NCBI GenBank assembly: GCA_033439795.1
Contig: JAUTDP010000005.1
Span: 2,137,001-2,201,000 of the forward strand
Direction of reading: 5' to 3'
DNA length: 64,000 nucleotides
DNA from: Sordaria brevicollis
Lineage: Eukaryota > Ascomycota > Sordariomycetes > Sordariales > Sordariaceae
Below are positions 1 through 13,300 of the stretch, in pieces; positions within the stretch are counted from its first letter, which is position 1, and each line of letters begins with the position of its first letter. Both the position numbers and the translations under genes were made by a program. Below the pieces are notes generated by a model. It was not told the origin of the DNA and made no database searches. It worked only from the letters and a program-made list of their open reading frames with translations.

Positions 1-981
1 GCTATCGTCGTGACTGTGATGGTGCTTGGGCTTGAGGATTCCTAGCTTTTCGGCTTTCCGGCGGTTGAGATACAGACTCAAGGCCAAAGGAAGAAAGGCG
101 ACGGGCAGGATGAGCGCCCACATACCGTATCCCCATCGCCAGGTTGTCGTTGCCAGAATGGCTGACGCTATTAGCGGACCGATCCAGACTGTGACCAGAA
201 AGGGGCTGTCCGGAAGACTGGAGAATAAAGCTCGGTTGAGGAAGGAGCTGGTATCGGCGATGAAGACCTGCTGGAGGATCTGCAGTCCCGTTGAGCCGGC
301 CGCGTAGAATATTTGTGCCGAAGCGTAAGTTTCCACGTTCTGGGAGGCTGCCATGAGGATGTACCCAAGGACGCAAAGGACGATGGAAATAACAAAGGCC
401 TCGAGACGACCAAAGACATCGGCAATCTTGGCCATAGGAGGCTTGATGACGGCTGGTAACTGTTAGTTTCTCTGTCCAAAACATCTCAGTTTCAAAACTC
501 ACCATTGACAACATTCTGAACAACCGAAACAGTCGACAACAGCGAGTGGTTGTTAAAAGAGCTAACAGCAAAAGCCGTCAAGGCATATGTGACCTGTCCC
601 TCAAGCGAGGTCGTGAAAGCGATGAGGAAGATACTTTTTGAAGCAAGTTAGCATTTCCTTCCTTATTCATACTGCCGAACACGACACCCAATGGGACATG
701 ACAAACCTCATATAAGCCACAATCAAAGCAGACTTGGTCCACGCTCTCGAGACGGCCTCAATCTGCCTCACTCCCTCCTGAACTTCGGATCCGGGCGTAG
801 CGCAATCGCTCTCGTCATACAGAGGGGTGGTAACCGTGCCACCGTATTCCAAAACTCCGTCATTGCCGCTGACCTCGCCGAGACCACTACCACGGTCTGT
901 TGTCGTCGCCGCAAAGAAGTGGTGGTCGTTTTGTAAGAGAGGTGACCCGACCTCGTCGTCGTCGTCGCCGGCGGTCCTCAT
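1..981 (-). CDS. MFS siderophore-iron transporter (SIT family), 3' part missing
   Basis: This gene runs off the left edge. Exons on the minus strand are 981-707, 633-503 and 452 to the edge; both introns have GT/AG ends, and splicing restores one frame. The product starts with a soluble acidic segment of about 75 residues. It then reads through RQIEAVSRAWTKSALIVAYM, the first transmembrane helix (IFLIAFTTSLEGQVTYAL), and a loop with VIKPPMAKIADVFGRLEAF, the typical MFS signature. This Q-x-E-A-x-S-R-x-WT entry is characteristic of fungal siderophore-iron permeases such as MirB/Sit1. Such transporters import ferric siderophores by proton symport at the plasma membrane or in vesicles. The visible part covers about 5 of the usual 12-14 helices. 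The substrate cannot be read from this fragment. Two GATA-type iron-regulator sites lie upstream. Confidence 0.85.
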
Positions 982-1443
982 CTTGTTTGCCGGCCTGGCC
1001 CGCTCTGCTCTCTGTGCTTGCGCTAATTTTTATGTTTGGCGAGTGATGTTGTTCATGAATGCTGCTCGTGGGTGATGATTTCCAAAAGCAAAATTAAGGT
1101 TGTCGTCGTGGTCTTGTACTAAAGTGGCCTGAGGGAAATATTTTGTTCGTTCGTGGTGTATATTGAAACTAAACTGAATGAGAGGGTACTGTTGAATCCA
1201 CCTCTTCTTCTCACTTTCACATGTGTAGGCCGCCGGTCCGGAGATGTTTGTTGCTGATGGTTTTGCGCTAAAGTATGTTGTATAAGGATACTTTCTTTGA
1301 GGAACCAGTAAAATGTCGTCGACAGAGGTGTGATCTCACGGAACCGTCTCCATTGAAGTATAAAAAAAGAGAAGTGAAAAGAAAAGAGGTAAAGAGGTGT
1401 AAGAAGAAAAAGAGAAACAGGATGAGCAGCGTAGGCAACGATG

Positions 1444-1452
1444 ATCTGATAA
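1444..1452 (+). promoter_or_regulatory. Putative SRE/SreA-type iron-responsive GATA site 1
   Basis: ATCTGATAA matches the ATCWGATAA consensus of the fungal iron-responsive GATA repressors (SreA, Urbs1, SRE), which silence siderophore genes when iron is plentiful. It lies about 460 bp upstream of the siderophore transporter start. The match is seen directly; its function is inferred from position. Confidence 0.55.
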
Positions 1453-2679
1453 GCGTGAGGTGAGACACCGTTCCGTTCAGGTGGTGGTATTCGAGGTTTC
1501 TTTTAGTGCGGGTAGCGGTAACTGCGGCGAAGGGAACAGCGTAGGATCGCGGACTCTCAAGAGGTATGGAGACTCTTTTTAGGTTGCTGTTGTAGCCTTT
1601 TTTTTTTCTCGGCGTAGGTAAGAGAGCGTGTGTGATGGTTGATACCCCTTGTAAGTTTTTTTAGAGGGTATCCACGAGGTCTGAAGTGGAGAGATGATGT
1701 CTTGCTGGTCGTCACTTTTGACACTCTCTTCAGCCCTCCAGCACAAAAGCCCAAGCTGATGTAGCAGCCTGAGATAAATATGTAGATTGGCTTTTGGGTC
1801 ACCTCAGTTTTGGTCGATCCAGCCAGGGATAAGGATGTTCAAGTCTGATTTGAGTGACAGGACGGGATAGGTATGTAAGAAAAAGGTCGACCATAGGACA
1901 CAAGGCAGCCAACCCCGGCGATGACTGTTTCAAAACTCAGATTGCACAGGAAACTGCGCCGCGCATAGAAGAGGTTGATCCCACAATGGGAAGGGGTTGG
2001 ATTGGGCCGGTTATGTTCCGTGAGAAACCAACAAGAGTTCGAATGTTCGTTGCTGCCTTTTTTGCTCTTTTTTGAATTCCTGAACTTGGGTGGTTCCAGT
2101 TGTCTTGTCTCATGTCCCGCTCCGCTTCAGATGGCTGTTTCCTCTCTTCGTAGTGGCCGTTCAGGTATGCCTGTTTCAGTTCCAACTTTCCCATGATCCT
2201 CAGCCCCAGTAGTAGTGTATCGCCGTGGTTAACCTGGCACTGGCCTGAAGGATTTTTGAATTTCAGTGGGTCGTCCATTTGAAGAAAGAGAGAAGCATCG
2301 ACTGAGCGAGATGCTCCTTTGATGATTTGAAAAATAGGTAGTATGAGGCAAAGAAAAGAGGGTGTAGTGAAGCCCTTGGCAACTTGTCAGATTCCAGTCA
2401 ACGTGCCCAGGCAATGGTGTTCGTGTGACCTGCCTAACAAGGCGGAATCAGATCAGTGACTTCTTTTGCTTCAGCAGGGGCATTGATGACTCCAGCGAGC
2501 AGGTGCCAGTGGGTGAGAGCGTGTGTGACCTGACGATTTTCCCACTTTCCACTTTCCAGCTTGAACCGACGAGCGAGGGGTTCGTGGACGTGACGGAGTC
2601 TGACGACCGCTAGACATGGGTTAAAGACCCGCTTGACACTTGCGTTCCTAAAACCCGATTGGTCCAAGATTATCAAGCC

Positions 2680-2688
2680 ATCTGATAA
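2680..2688 (+). promoter_or_regulatory. Putative SRE/SreA-type iron-responsive GATA site 2
   Basis: This is a second exact ATCTGATAA, about 1.7 kb upstream of the transporter start and in the same orientation as site 1. At this distance it is less certain than site 1, but the spacer holds no other gene and I noticed no further exact copies elsewhere in the window. Confidence 0.4.
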
Positions 2689-3572
2689 ATTTTTAACGCT
2701 TTTCCCGCTCAAGGAAAACCCATCCAGTGCTTCCCGTCAGTGCATGGCTTGGCCCGTTCTTGGCCGCCTCCCCCGAAAAGCCCGAGAGCCTCGCCCGTTG
2801 CATCTCCGGCCAAGTTCCCGCTCTGGTGCTTGTGCCATTTCCCGGATCTCGGCGAGGTCGGAAGCGCTTGTTGATCAACGCCATCGATCACGGTGAACCA
2901 CCGCTTGCATGGCCGGATGCCGTGAGACACTGTAGTGTCACCATCATCGACATCATGAATGTGATTTCTACGGGTAGCTGCTTGCTACACGCTTCCCATG
3001 ATTCGGCCTTGTGATCACCTACAAAGTTTAGCTGGATGTTCCGGATGGAGGATGTTGTACGAGTATAAAGATGGTGATGATGTATTTCACCTAGTAGGTA
3101 TATTCAACTCTTTCATCCGCTTTTCCCGTCCATTCCTCCCCTATTACCCCTAACCAAAGAATGATAAATGATGCCTCCCCCATTTCCAAAATTATCGCGT
3201 ACATGAATCTCATTGATATTGAAAGACCATTGCCACTCCTCATATCCTCCATCCGTCTCACATGTAAGTAGTACTACAAGATCAACAGCAGCCAACCCAA
3301 AAGTATCCAATCGCAAACCAAAAGTAGCCATTACGGCAAGATGTTGTTATATAATAAAGAAGAAAGAGAAGTAAAAAGTGGTATCATCGAGCGAAAGGCC
3401 GCCAATTCGAACCAGCCAGCCATAACCATATAAAAGAAAGAAAGACAAAAATGATGAGAAAGATGCCACCGGTTACTGAAAGCTGTTCAGCAACCAATGA
3501 CATGTAAGTGAGAAGAAGAAGAAGAAGAAGAAGAAAGGAGAAAAGCAAAGACCAACATCACAAGAAAGCCCA

Positions 3573-6500
3573 CTACGCCTCCTCCATGATGCCGCCCTCG
3601 CCCCCTCCCTCCGCCGTCCATTCCTGGCTCTTCTCTGTAAGCCTCTTGATGCCACTGACCCTTCCGGCCCAGAGACTCTCAATCGGCGTGCGGAAAGTGA
3701 AAGCCCGCTGGGAGCTGATCACGCCAATGGCTTGCAGCACGGCCTTGCGGCTGTCGCGCCCAAAGATGGCAGGGTGGTTGATCCACTCGAGACTGGACTC
3801 GAGTTCGGCATCAAGAGCCAACACGGTCGTCGGGTCGATGGCCGATGCGCCAGTGTTCATATTCATGGCGCTGAGCGCATCGTTGGATCGCCGCGTGGAA
3901 ATCGTCAAGCCGGTTCCGGGTGCGGAGGAGTGGTTGGCCATTGTGGGCGATGGCGTGTTCTTCCGGTCGGGAGTCCCGGGAATAGGCGAGTGGTCGTTGT
4001 GCGGGTGAGGCGTGGACGGGAGGGACTTGGTGGGTGGTCCGCCTGGTGCTGGTGGTACAGGGGGCAGCCCGCCCTTACCGAGACCCTTAAGAATCGATCG
4101 CGTCTCGCTCAACAGTGTGTGAGCACGTTCGTGTTGGCCTCTGCTGATTAAGTTCAATGCTCGGGTCAACATGTCCGACGTGAGGATTTCCATGCGGCGC
4201 TGGACGATGTACGGGTGTGGCGGTATCGTTGGTGAGTTCCACGGCTTCTTCGAGCCTTGTGATGCCGGCAACATCGTGATGGCCAGAAGGGATGGCCTCG
4301 TGTGCTGCGTGACGCCTTCGCGGAGGATATCTCCCCAGGTAAGGTCAGCCTGGATCAAAGGAACCTCTTCCACCGACATCGCCCTTTGGTCCTCGTCGTC
4401 CATGGGGCCGCCTATCGCTTCCAGTCCTGATACAACAGTATCCCAGTAAGCGTGCGACTGTGGCTCCTCTGACGACGTATCCGGCATAATGGTCAACTGT
4501 ACAAGCACATCGCGCTTGTCGCCAAATCGAAGGTCGCCCAAGCTGGCTTCCGCATCGCGCCCAGTTGCCCGCTTGGTGATCTGGAGCGCACCGCTGATCT
4601 TGCCCAGCTTTGCCGGTGAGCCCTCTGGAAGCTTGAGCTTGAGCTTGACATTCTGGTGGGACAGGCTCTGCATAGCACCGAGGCAGCCCGCCAGACACTC
4701 TCGAAGCATCATCCAATCCTTGACGTAAGTGTACGATGCCTTGGTCCTCGTCGACAGCTCAATCATGGTGTCAGGCTTGTGTGTCGTTCCCAGGCCGAAC
4801 GAGTGGATTGTGATCCTATCATACCGGTTAGCATCATGTGGGTATTTCAAAGACTGAGGAACAACATACTTGGCAGCTTCCGCGCGCGACACGACAAAAT
4901 CCACGCTGTCCGCATCCGAAGTCGAGGCATCGCTGATCAACATGATAGTGGCAATGGGGTTGTTGTACTTGCGGCCCATAAGCAAGTCCATAGCCACGTT
5001 CGCACCCTCAACCACATCCGCACGATGGCTCTTCTGTCCCACGGGCTTGACCGATGCCAAAACGTTGCTCCAGCCAGGCCACGCCTTGGTAGTCATGCCC
5101 ACAATGGGGACACCACCACCCGACGACCCAAACGTTACGAGACCCATGCGATCACGCTCGCCGAGGGAGCTGACCATGAAACGAAGGGCGTCGCGGACAA
5201 GGTTGATCTTGACACCTTGCATGGAGGCAGAGATGGGAACAACAACGACAACGTCAACCGGGACATGGATCGATGGCTGCAATCCTGGGCTTCGTACGTT
5301 CGTGTACTCGGTCGGGGCCGTGGTGGCAGACCTGGCTCCGCCCCAAGATGACGCCTGGGATGATACCCGCTGCTTCGAACCAGCGCTCCTGTTCCATTCG
5401 TCTTCCTCGGCCTCGGAGAATTCGCGGTCGTACTCGGGGCTGCGCATCGGCGAAGTCTCGACGGCATTCAGATCCAACAGGGCCTGTTGCCATAGCTTGA
5501 GCTGGTTGCGGTTCTCGAAACGAAGGTGAAACTGCGGTAGCTCGTTTACCGACAAGCTCAGCGTCAGGACGTTTTCGTCGACAGATCCGGTTTCCGAAAC
5601 CTCGTTCAAGTGCTTCTTGATCAAGATCGATCCCTTCAGCGTGCATCGACCTGTCTTGCGCGCTGCCTCATCCTCCCACTGTCCTGGTGCTGGGTGCGCA
5701 TTCTTCTTTTCCTTCACGCAAATGAGCATCTCCGCGAAGAGAAAGCATTCAAGCTCCTGCCATGACACCTTGTCCTTGCCAACACGGAGTGTGCCGTATA
5801 GGCGGAGTTTCCCGAAGCTAATTATCACATGTTAGCACAACATTCAGATAACATGCGTAGCCAAATGAAGTATCATCTTACCGGCTGAAGTCGAGGCCAT
5901 GCCAATTGTCGACTCGGCTGCGCAGGTTCTCCGTCATCTCTGCCAACACTTCAGGTGACTCGTAGGGGTAGAAGCGAGGCGCACTTCTTGTAGGTGATGG
6001 TGGGCGCGGGTATGGCTCTTCAGCTCTGGGTGGCGGAATCATAGGAGGTCCGTTCTGAAGGTCCTCGGGATCCGGCCTCCACTTGTTGTCAGGTACCTCG
6101 ACCGTAACCAAACATGTAAGCGTCTGTTGTACCCGCGACCTGCTGATTGTTGGGAACTCTGATCGGATAGTAACGGTCGGTGCTGGAATCGGGTTTCGGG
6201 TAATTGCGCGGGAACTTGAAATCGATGTTTCCATAGCCTGGACGTCATAGTCGTGCCTCCGGGGTGGTCCGCTTTGCATCGTTTCCGGATATCCTCCCGA
6301 CGAAGCCATTCCCCCAGTGGCGCCCGTGGCCCCTGTAGCTTCACTATCGCTACGCGCGTGTCTCGAATTTGGCGTGTAACGATGATCTGACGTTGAAGGA
6401 GCATCGCGGCTGTCGCGTTGGCTGCCCCTTGCCATGGCATGAGGTGGCAGACCCCCATCTTGCCGGGCACTCGATCCTCGACTCGGTGCTCGTGCTAGCT

Positions 6501-7393
6501 GATCATCCCATGGTTGTTGCGCTGGGGCTGAAGTTGGAGGCGGTGGTGACCGAGTGTCGTTGACGGAGACTGAGCGTACCATATTGCTGATTTTTTCTGA
6601 TGTTGAGCTGGTCAGCGACTACCGCACATTCACGTCAGGAAGGTGGTTTGTGTCCTCTTACCGATATCTAGCACGTTCCCGCCACGGCTGGTGTCCAAAT
6701 GCAATGGCGCGTTGCATGTTGGGCAGTATTGAGACTCAAACTCGCGGATGAACTCGTAAAAGCAAGCCTCGTGTGACACATGGGTACACGAGAATTGTAA
6801 TATCCTCTCGCCCTGCAGGGTATGCTCCAGCGGCTCTTCGCAAACCGCACACTCGCTGCCAACAAACGTGCGCTCCCGGCGTCCTCCCCGATTCCCGTTA
6901 GAGTTCATTCTGTTGCCTTCTCGTGAATGAGGTGAGGTAGGTGTAACTGGTGAGTAGTGTGACTGTGCGCCCAAGTGTCCGTTAGGGGTCGGAGTGTCTA
7001 TTAGGCGAAGCCTAGGTTAGCAGGCAGCTCAACTGAAGGCGCAGCCATGCTACCTTAGAGGCCCTGGTCCCGAGACACCAGAGCTGTATTGGGGTAAGGG
7101 AAGGGAGAGAGAAGGGATGGTAGGTCTGAGACCCTACCGTAATGAAATGACCTACCTCTCTCGGAGTATGATGCCGCGGGATACTGTCTTGCAGGAACAC
7201 CCGAATGATTGTGGTAAGAGTGGTTGGACTGGCCAAAGTCTGATCTCCGCGAGCTGCCGCTTGCAGAGGGAATGGATGATGAAGAGGGCCCAAGCAGGCC
7301 AAGGTCTTGCAACGTCGACGACTGATGGTCGTGTCCCCGCCTGCTGTGCTGCTCCTTGTGGCCCTTATGCTTGCTGTGCAATCTGCTGAACAT
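3573..7393 (-). CDS. Far1/Ste5-like RING-H2, PH and VWA domain scaffold protein
   Basis: Five exons on the minus strand (7393-7156, 6997-6662, 6596-5882, 5817-4870, 4815-3573) join into a 1159-residue protein; all phases agree. A RING-H2 finger spans about residues 129-174, with C-x2-C, the C-T-H-x2-H-x2-C core and the closing CPTC. A PH-like domain covers about 430-550 (FGKLRLYGTLRV to FENRNQLKLWQQALLDL). A von Willebrand A fold covers about 616-770. The metal site is degenerate: the expected D-x-S-x-S reads PISAS. The linker and C-terminus are Pro/Ser-rich. RING, PH and VWA in this order is the architecture of yeast Far1 and Ste5, pheromone MAPK scaffolds that bind G-beta-gamma at the membrane. 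A mating or fusion signalling scaffold is therefore likely, though not proven. The last intron (4869-4816, 54 nt, branch GCTAAC) is a multiple of three without a stop, so its retention would insert 18 residues into the VWA domain. Confidence 0.85.
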
Positions 7394-10300
7394 GTGGAAG
7401 ATGGGTTTCGACGACCGAAGTGACGTCGAATGTTGGCTGAGCTAATATGCGGCCGCGGTGGGGTGTTTGGGGGGGGGGGGGGGGGGGGGGTATGTTTGGC
7501 CTGCAGCCTAGCAGTTCGAAGGTGTTTGGCCTTTTCTGCGGGTTCTCCTTCCAAAGGCTGACGGCTTGAATCTGTCACAAGAGACCCAAGAGTCTTGTTT
7601 TCTCCTCTGTCGATTGTCGCCCTTGGGAAGGCTGTACGAAGTCACAAACGCTTGGGTGAAGCTTTTGGAGCACGTTTCAGGGGTAGTATCAACAATGCGG
7701 AAACAGTCCCAAAGATGGCGGCCAGCGCATGGCTGTCTGAAACACAAGTTGGCTGAATAGCAGACACTCCCGTCCTATAACTCTTTCCGTCTCTGTTTTT
7801 CCCTTTCGAAGAAGCTGAAGTCCAACAAATATGGGGGCCGGCGAAGTTAATCAAACCCTCCTGTAGTTGGCGATGCGAAGCCTTGGTCGGTATGTTTTCC
7901 CACACGTGTTTGCTGTCTTCAACGACCTGGTTCCTCAGCAGACGGGCTCGTGGCTGTTAGCCTCACAGAGCACGTACACGGGATACAGTGAGAAAGCCGC
8001 AAAGTGTGTCCAACACCAGTGCCGATTCGTCCAGACTCTTCCAGTGGCTTCAAGACCAAGACCCGAGACTTAATATAGTATCACAGCCACCTAAACCGTA
8101 GAACCGCAAGAAAACAAGCCGTCCGAGACCAGTCAAGGCGTTGTTCAAGATATCTTGTTTCGTCGGTAGGCTGCGCAAAAAATCGGTCGTCTGAAGGAAG
8201 GATCCGATCGGGGACGGGATTGGCGAGCACAAAGGGCTGGTTATAAGGTCGATTCGGTTACAGGAAATCGAGGATATCGTGATGTCGTCGACTGCTTTTG
8301 GTTGCTCGGCACCGGCTTGGGTGTTTCCCTGCTTTCCTTTTCCTCGTTCCACACTCCGGTACGGGTCGGGTTCGACTTCTGCGGCGGTTCTGCAGGTGAC
8401 TGCTCGATGCAGCAGTATGGCGCGCGCGCAAGGACCTGGATGATTGGCTCTTGACCAGGCTCAAGTGTCTCTGAGGTCAAGATGCGGCGGCGCGGTACTT
8501 TATTCGGCCTGCGTCAAGCTTGTGTTGTTTGTACACACTAGGGAGACGTGTGTGCATATGGTGGACTCTAGGGAAAAGGAAGGGTCGTGACACCACCACC
8601 ACCAACAAGAAGGGCGGCTTTCTAGAAACAAACTGGAGGGCGGCTAAAAGAGATGGGCGTGACAGGAGGAAAAGGGAAAATCGGGGCTCCAGTAGATTTT
8701 AACGTGCCGGGCAGTTCGCATCGCACAGAGCCACAGGAACAGTTAGGACCAACCCAGGCTGGCCAGGCAGGTCGCCATTCAGCATGCTGCTCCTCGCTTC
8801 TTTCTGCATCACGCAAGCTGGGGGAGGGCGGACCCATAGACACATGGGAGCGATCGGGGGGGCGTCCCGTTCTAGGGGGCACCCAAGACTCCAAGGGAAC
8901 CTCTCACGGGCTGCGGTGGGCCACCGGTCGCCTGGGTCAGTGGGTTTGTCAAGCCCGCGACATCTCGTCCGGGTCCTCCAATTGTGTCTTTGACGCTTCC
9001 AGTTCTGGCCCTGTTCCTTGTATCGTTACGCTGATAGTGGAGTTGACCGGGTCAAGCTTGCGCTAAAGGAGGACCTGCAGTGAAGGACATTTTCCGCTGC
9101 CCACCGCGCGGGCGAACTCTTTTTTCTGAGTGGTGAACCAAACTATCCACCATCCAGGGGCATCAGGGGTTACTGAGGGCAGATGACGGTACACTAAACA
9201 ATATACGTTGCTTATGCTGCGCCTGATATAATCTCTTTTAGTTTGCAATTTTCTTTTCTTTCGTCGAGACTTTCGGTATTTGCCCTGGCAGAGTTGCAGA
9301 GCCTCCTGTCAAAGGAACGATGAGCAAGACAACGGCGAAGTGATCGTCGGCACTGCCATGACGAATTTCGATTTCCAGGGCTTTGGTATATCATGGCTGA
9401 AACATTTGCCCTTAGCAACCTGAAAGTGAGAGCGGTACATTATCCCACTTGTCGCCGGCCACCATCTGTGTTGTGAGACCACACCCAGAAACATGATGGT
9501 AGGTGTGTGAGAGGGTGAGGGTGAGACGGGAAGGGCCGTGGGCCGTCCAACCAACACCCCAAGTTCCGAGGTCCAGAAACCGAATGTTCTTGCGATGCGA
9601 CGTACTCTTGAACACCATTTTGACGGAGACGTATAAGAAACACCAAGGAAGAAACCAACCAGTTCGTCTATCTCTCCGCAACCAGATAGACGAATCACCA
9701 CTGTCTAGAACCTGACATGGCTACCGAAGCTTTGCAAGGCTGAATGAACAGCCGAATCGAGTCGAGTCGAGGCGTCTTCTTTGGGGCAGACGGGCAGACG
9801 TGAGAGCCAGGGGGCCTCGAGGGGCATGTCAAACCCGAAACTCTAGAGGCATCCTTGGTGTCGTTGCCAGCACGTGGCGGTGCCATACATCGCACATCAG
9901 TGTCGCGGATGCTTCCAGGAGTGTTCCAGGTTCCCTGTGACAGGCCCGGCTTCCTGGTAAAGACTCCCCTCTCATGTCTTGCTTGTCCTGTTTTTCCTTC
10001 AAAGTTCCCCTGGCCATCACCTCATCGCCCCCACCTGTCGCTGGCATTTTGAACCTGGAAAGCTGTCGGCATTTTAGTGGACGGAGATTGGCGAAGAAGG
10101 TGAGGAGGCCTGGGAGGAGCTTGAGCTTTTCTGATGTCCCGATTTGTCAGGAGTTCCCTGCTGTGGAAGGTTTTCACTTTTCTCGGAAATATGGTGTCGA
10201 GTTCTGGGTTTTGAGGGGGTGCCAAGCGCGGAACGGTGGCGCTTCTTCAGGCGCCGGCAAGAGTTGTAAGATTTGATCATGTACAACGTGATAGCCGGAG

Positions 10301-13300
10301 AAGACTAGAGACCTTCTTGAAGCGTGCTAGCCAACGATCTGCGTGATCCCCTTGATGCCGTTAGAAACGGCCTTTCCGTGAGCCTGGTCGAGCTGGAGAT
10401 GATGTGGATTCGAAGAGAGTGAGAGGAAGCTGGTGAATCCGAATCCCACCTGTTCGTGTGGTGCGCGGGGTTGATGCCGTGGTTCATGATAGGATTTGAG
10501 ACATGGCCTGGTGGTGGAAGAGTCAATGGCTCAAAGTTTGACAACACTTGTCGATTTTCCCTCTTCGTCTGCCCAGCCCAGATACCGCGGTCAAATGGAA
10601 GGGTCCTTTCATAGCAGGTACTTGAAAACTTGAATCTCTTCATACCCAAGATGCACCTTCCTTACAACTATGAAAGATTGGATTCTTTAGCTGCTTCCTT
10701 CCAAGCTCATGATGTTAATGATATCGCACCTTCCGAACGGCATGACTTTTTGGAAATTAGGAGTGGGGCCTATATTCGAGTGGGGCTACACTTTGCTCGC
10801 TCTTGATCCACTTCTCTCAGCTGGGTGGCATGAGATGATCTCAGTTCGAGGACCGTGAATTCCACTTTTACCACGACGATTCCAACGTTCCAAGATCCAT
10901 TTGACCAAGAAGTGGGAGAACGAGAATGAAACTCAAGGAATTGCCAGTCGTCATCAAGTTTTCATGACCGGTACATTTGTTGGTCTAGCTGGGTAGGTGA
11001 TCATCTCTACCTCCATCTACGCCAAGTCACATCATCTCCTCCGGACAGCACTGACTTTGGGGTATTTCACAGCTTCCGCCAATCACAAGCTCCACATGCT
11101 CTTCCCATACAAAATACAGGTGTATAAACCAACCTGATATACCCAGCTCCAGATTTCATATCCGCCATCTGCAGGATGAAATGAAGCTCTTCAGGGTCGA
11201 GAGAAGAAACATTGGTCCCAAGACTGTGATCTGGTGCGTCCGGCTGCAACATTGGGACCGCTATACAGTAGTTCACCGAATCCCTGTGACGGTGACGCCA
11301 AATACCTACTGTACCATCCATGGTCTACTGCCCATATTAGCGACTGCTACCTACCATGGCCTTTTCCAACGGTCCAATACAACGCCGCCTACAAACTCAG
11401 AACGGCAGGTTTTCTCTTTCTCGCGACTGTGGTTGGTCATTCCTCATGACCGTGCGCTCCAAAGGGATTTTCGCGATACTTGACGGGCCTGGATGCTCAT
11501 TGTCGGTCATACTGTCCTGTTCGTTCGGAAACGCGGCTGGACGGCATTTGGAAAAAGCCAAAATCATACAGATTGCTGTGATATCAGACACATCACTGAC
11601 AGACGCTTCCACAGGTCAGGCGGGGACTCTTTTCAGCCTTCTTGAAGCAAGGCGGCTCGAGTCCGTGATCTATCACTAGCTCGGCATTCGTTCTCCTCCC
11701 AGGCGCGCCAGCAGCCAGGCTCCCACCGGTTCATGGAAATTTGCCTCCCCTCTCCCAGTTTCATCTTGCCAAGCAAATCGGCATCCCATCCCGCAGATTT
11801 TATTGCAGACGGGCGCAACGCCGCACAAAAGCATCGCGGCTGCCAGGGGTCCAAGCGTTGATGGAAGGCGCGAACGCTGGTTCGTCTGGGATGGGACTTT
11901 GAGGTAGAGGAGACTCGTTGCTTCTGAAGCTGGCTGAATTCGGATCTCGAATGGGATGTGCCCCGACTCCCAGTTGCTTGAGGAGGAGAAGCTCATCCCC
12001 TGCCTCGCTTACGTTTCAACTCCTCTTCAGATATCTCGAACACAAGACTCCGGGGTAGCACACACGGGAGTCACACACGGGACACAGCCGATGAAGCTTT
12101 TTCAACAACGACAAGCGCACGGCACTGGTCAAGGTCCATGGTGTCTGTCGGACCGTTGTGATCGGTTGTGATGTGATGGCCAAGCCGAACCGTGACAGCC
12201 ATGGGGACCCAAGAGAATCAAGATTCCAGCGACGATAATACCTTCCGAACCCGTATGCCTCCGAGCGAGAGGACTTTACCCTCCGTACTCCGTCTTCGCT
12301 TCGGAATGACCTCTCGAACCGAACATCTCTCACCCCGCATTTCCAACATCACCTTGCAGATTCTCGTGCCATGGAGGCGGGTGAACTGCTTGCCAGGGGT
12401 TGTTTGGTGTTTGGTCGAGATTAAACCCTCTGATTCTAACTCTGACTTCACACCACCAAATTCAAGGACCGCGCAAATCATCACCACGAAGTTAATCAAC
12501 TACATCATCATAATGGCCGTGCGCAGACCTGGTGATGCGAATTCTCAACTCTTCGAGAAAAAAAAAACCGGTATCATTATTCGGAAATGGGGTTTCTTTG
12601 ATCAATCTATCTTTGCTCATCCCCCGCTTCAAGTTTAAAAGACATTGCAGTGTCGCAATGCAGACGCACTGACACTATATTACACACAGACGCACACAAG
12701 GACGAAGACTAGACTTTTTTCTACTCCAAGATCCAGCTTCAGCCCAACGATAGCCGCGCTATCCAACGTTGTTCGCCTTGTGTCTTGAAGAGGATAAGCT
12801 CACCGTCTTCTTCTGGCCGAAGATCGGCTCACTGTTTAATTCTAGTGGCGTCCACGATGGTCTACACAGACAGTCAGTTGGAAGATGGAGTGGCCGGTGG
12901 ATGGGCCTCAAAGCGAGATTCCCTCTCCTTTGACAATCATGGCGGTGAGAATCATCCCGAGAGCGTGACTCTACACTCTGGTTAGTCTTCGCAGCAGGAG
13001 CAAGAAGTTTCGTGAAAATGAGACCGCTCCTGTGGCTTAGACCTTAAGGAATACTGAGGTCCATCGGTATATGTCTCTGCAGGAAGGAGTCGAAACATAC
13101 TCTCTCCAGACACTCGCTCATTCTATCGTCAAATTCACCTTCTCTCCTTCGTGGCACACATCATCAGATCTCTTTAGACTCACCTGCTACCATCGGACCA
13201 GCCAGGTTCACACAAGTTGGCTTGGTGAGCGGCCCAGGCAGGTGGCCGAAAAAAATCTGGTGTCGTCAACAAATACCGTTCATGCAATGTGCTAAGCGAA

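Larger units (their letters stand above)
982..3572. other. Intergenic region without a supported gene
   Basis: This stretch holds only short open frames without recognisable domains or plausible splicing. It should contain the promoter and leader of the siderophore transporter and the 3' region of the RING-PH-VWA gene. An AG-rich triplet run (gaagaagaagaag type) sits near 3510-3540. Confidence 0.6.

Noticed and set aside
12192..12638. Plus-strand frame of 148 codons
   Set aside because: No recognisable domain, mixed composition and no flanking splice sites; looks like chance in a long intergenic region.
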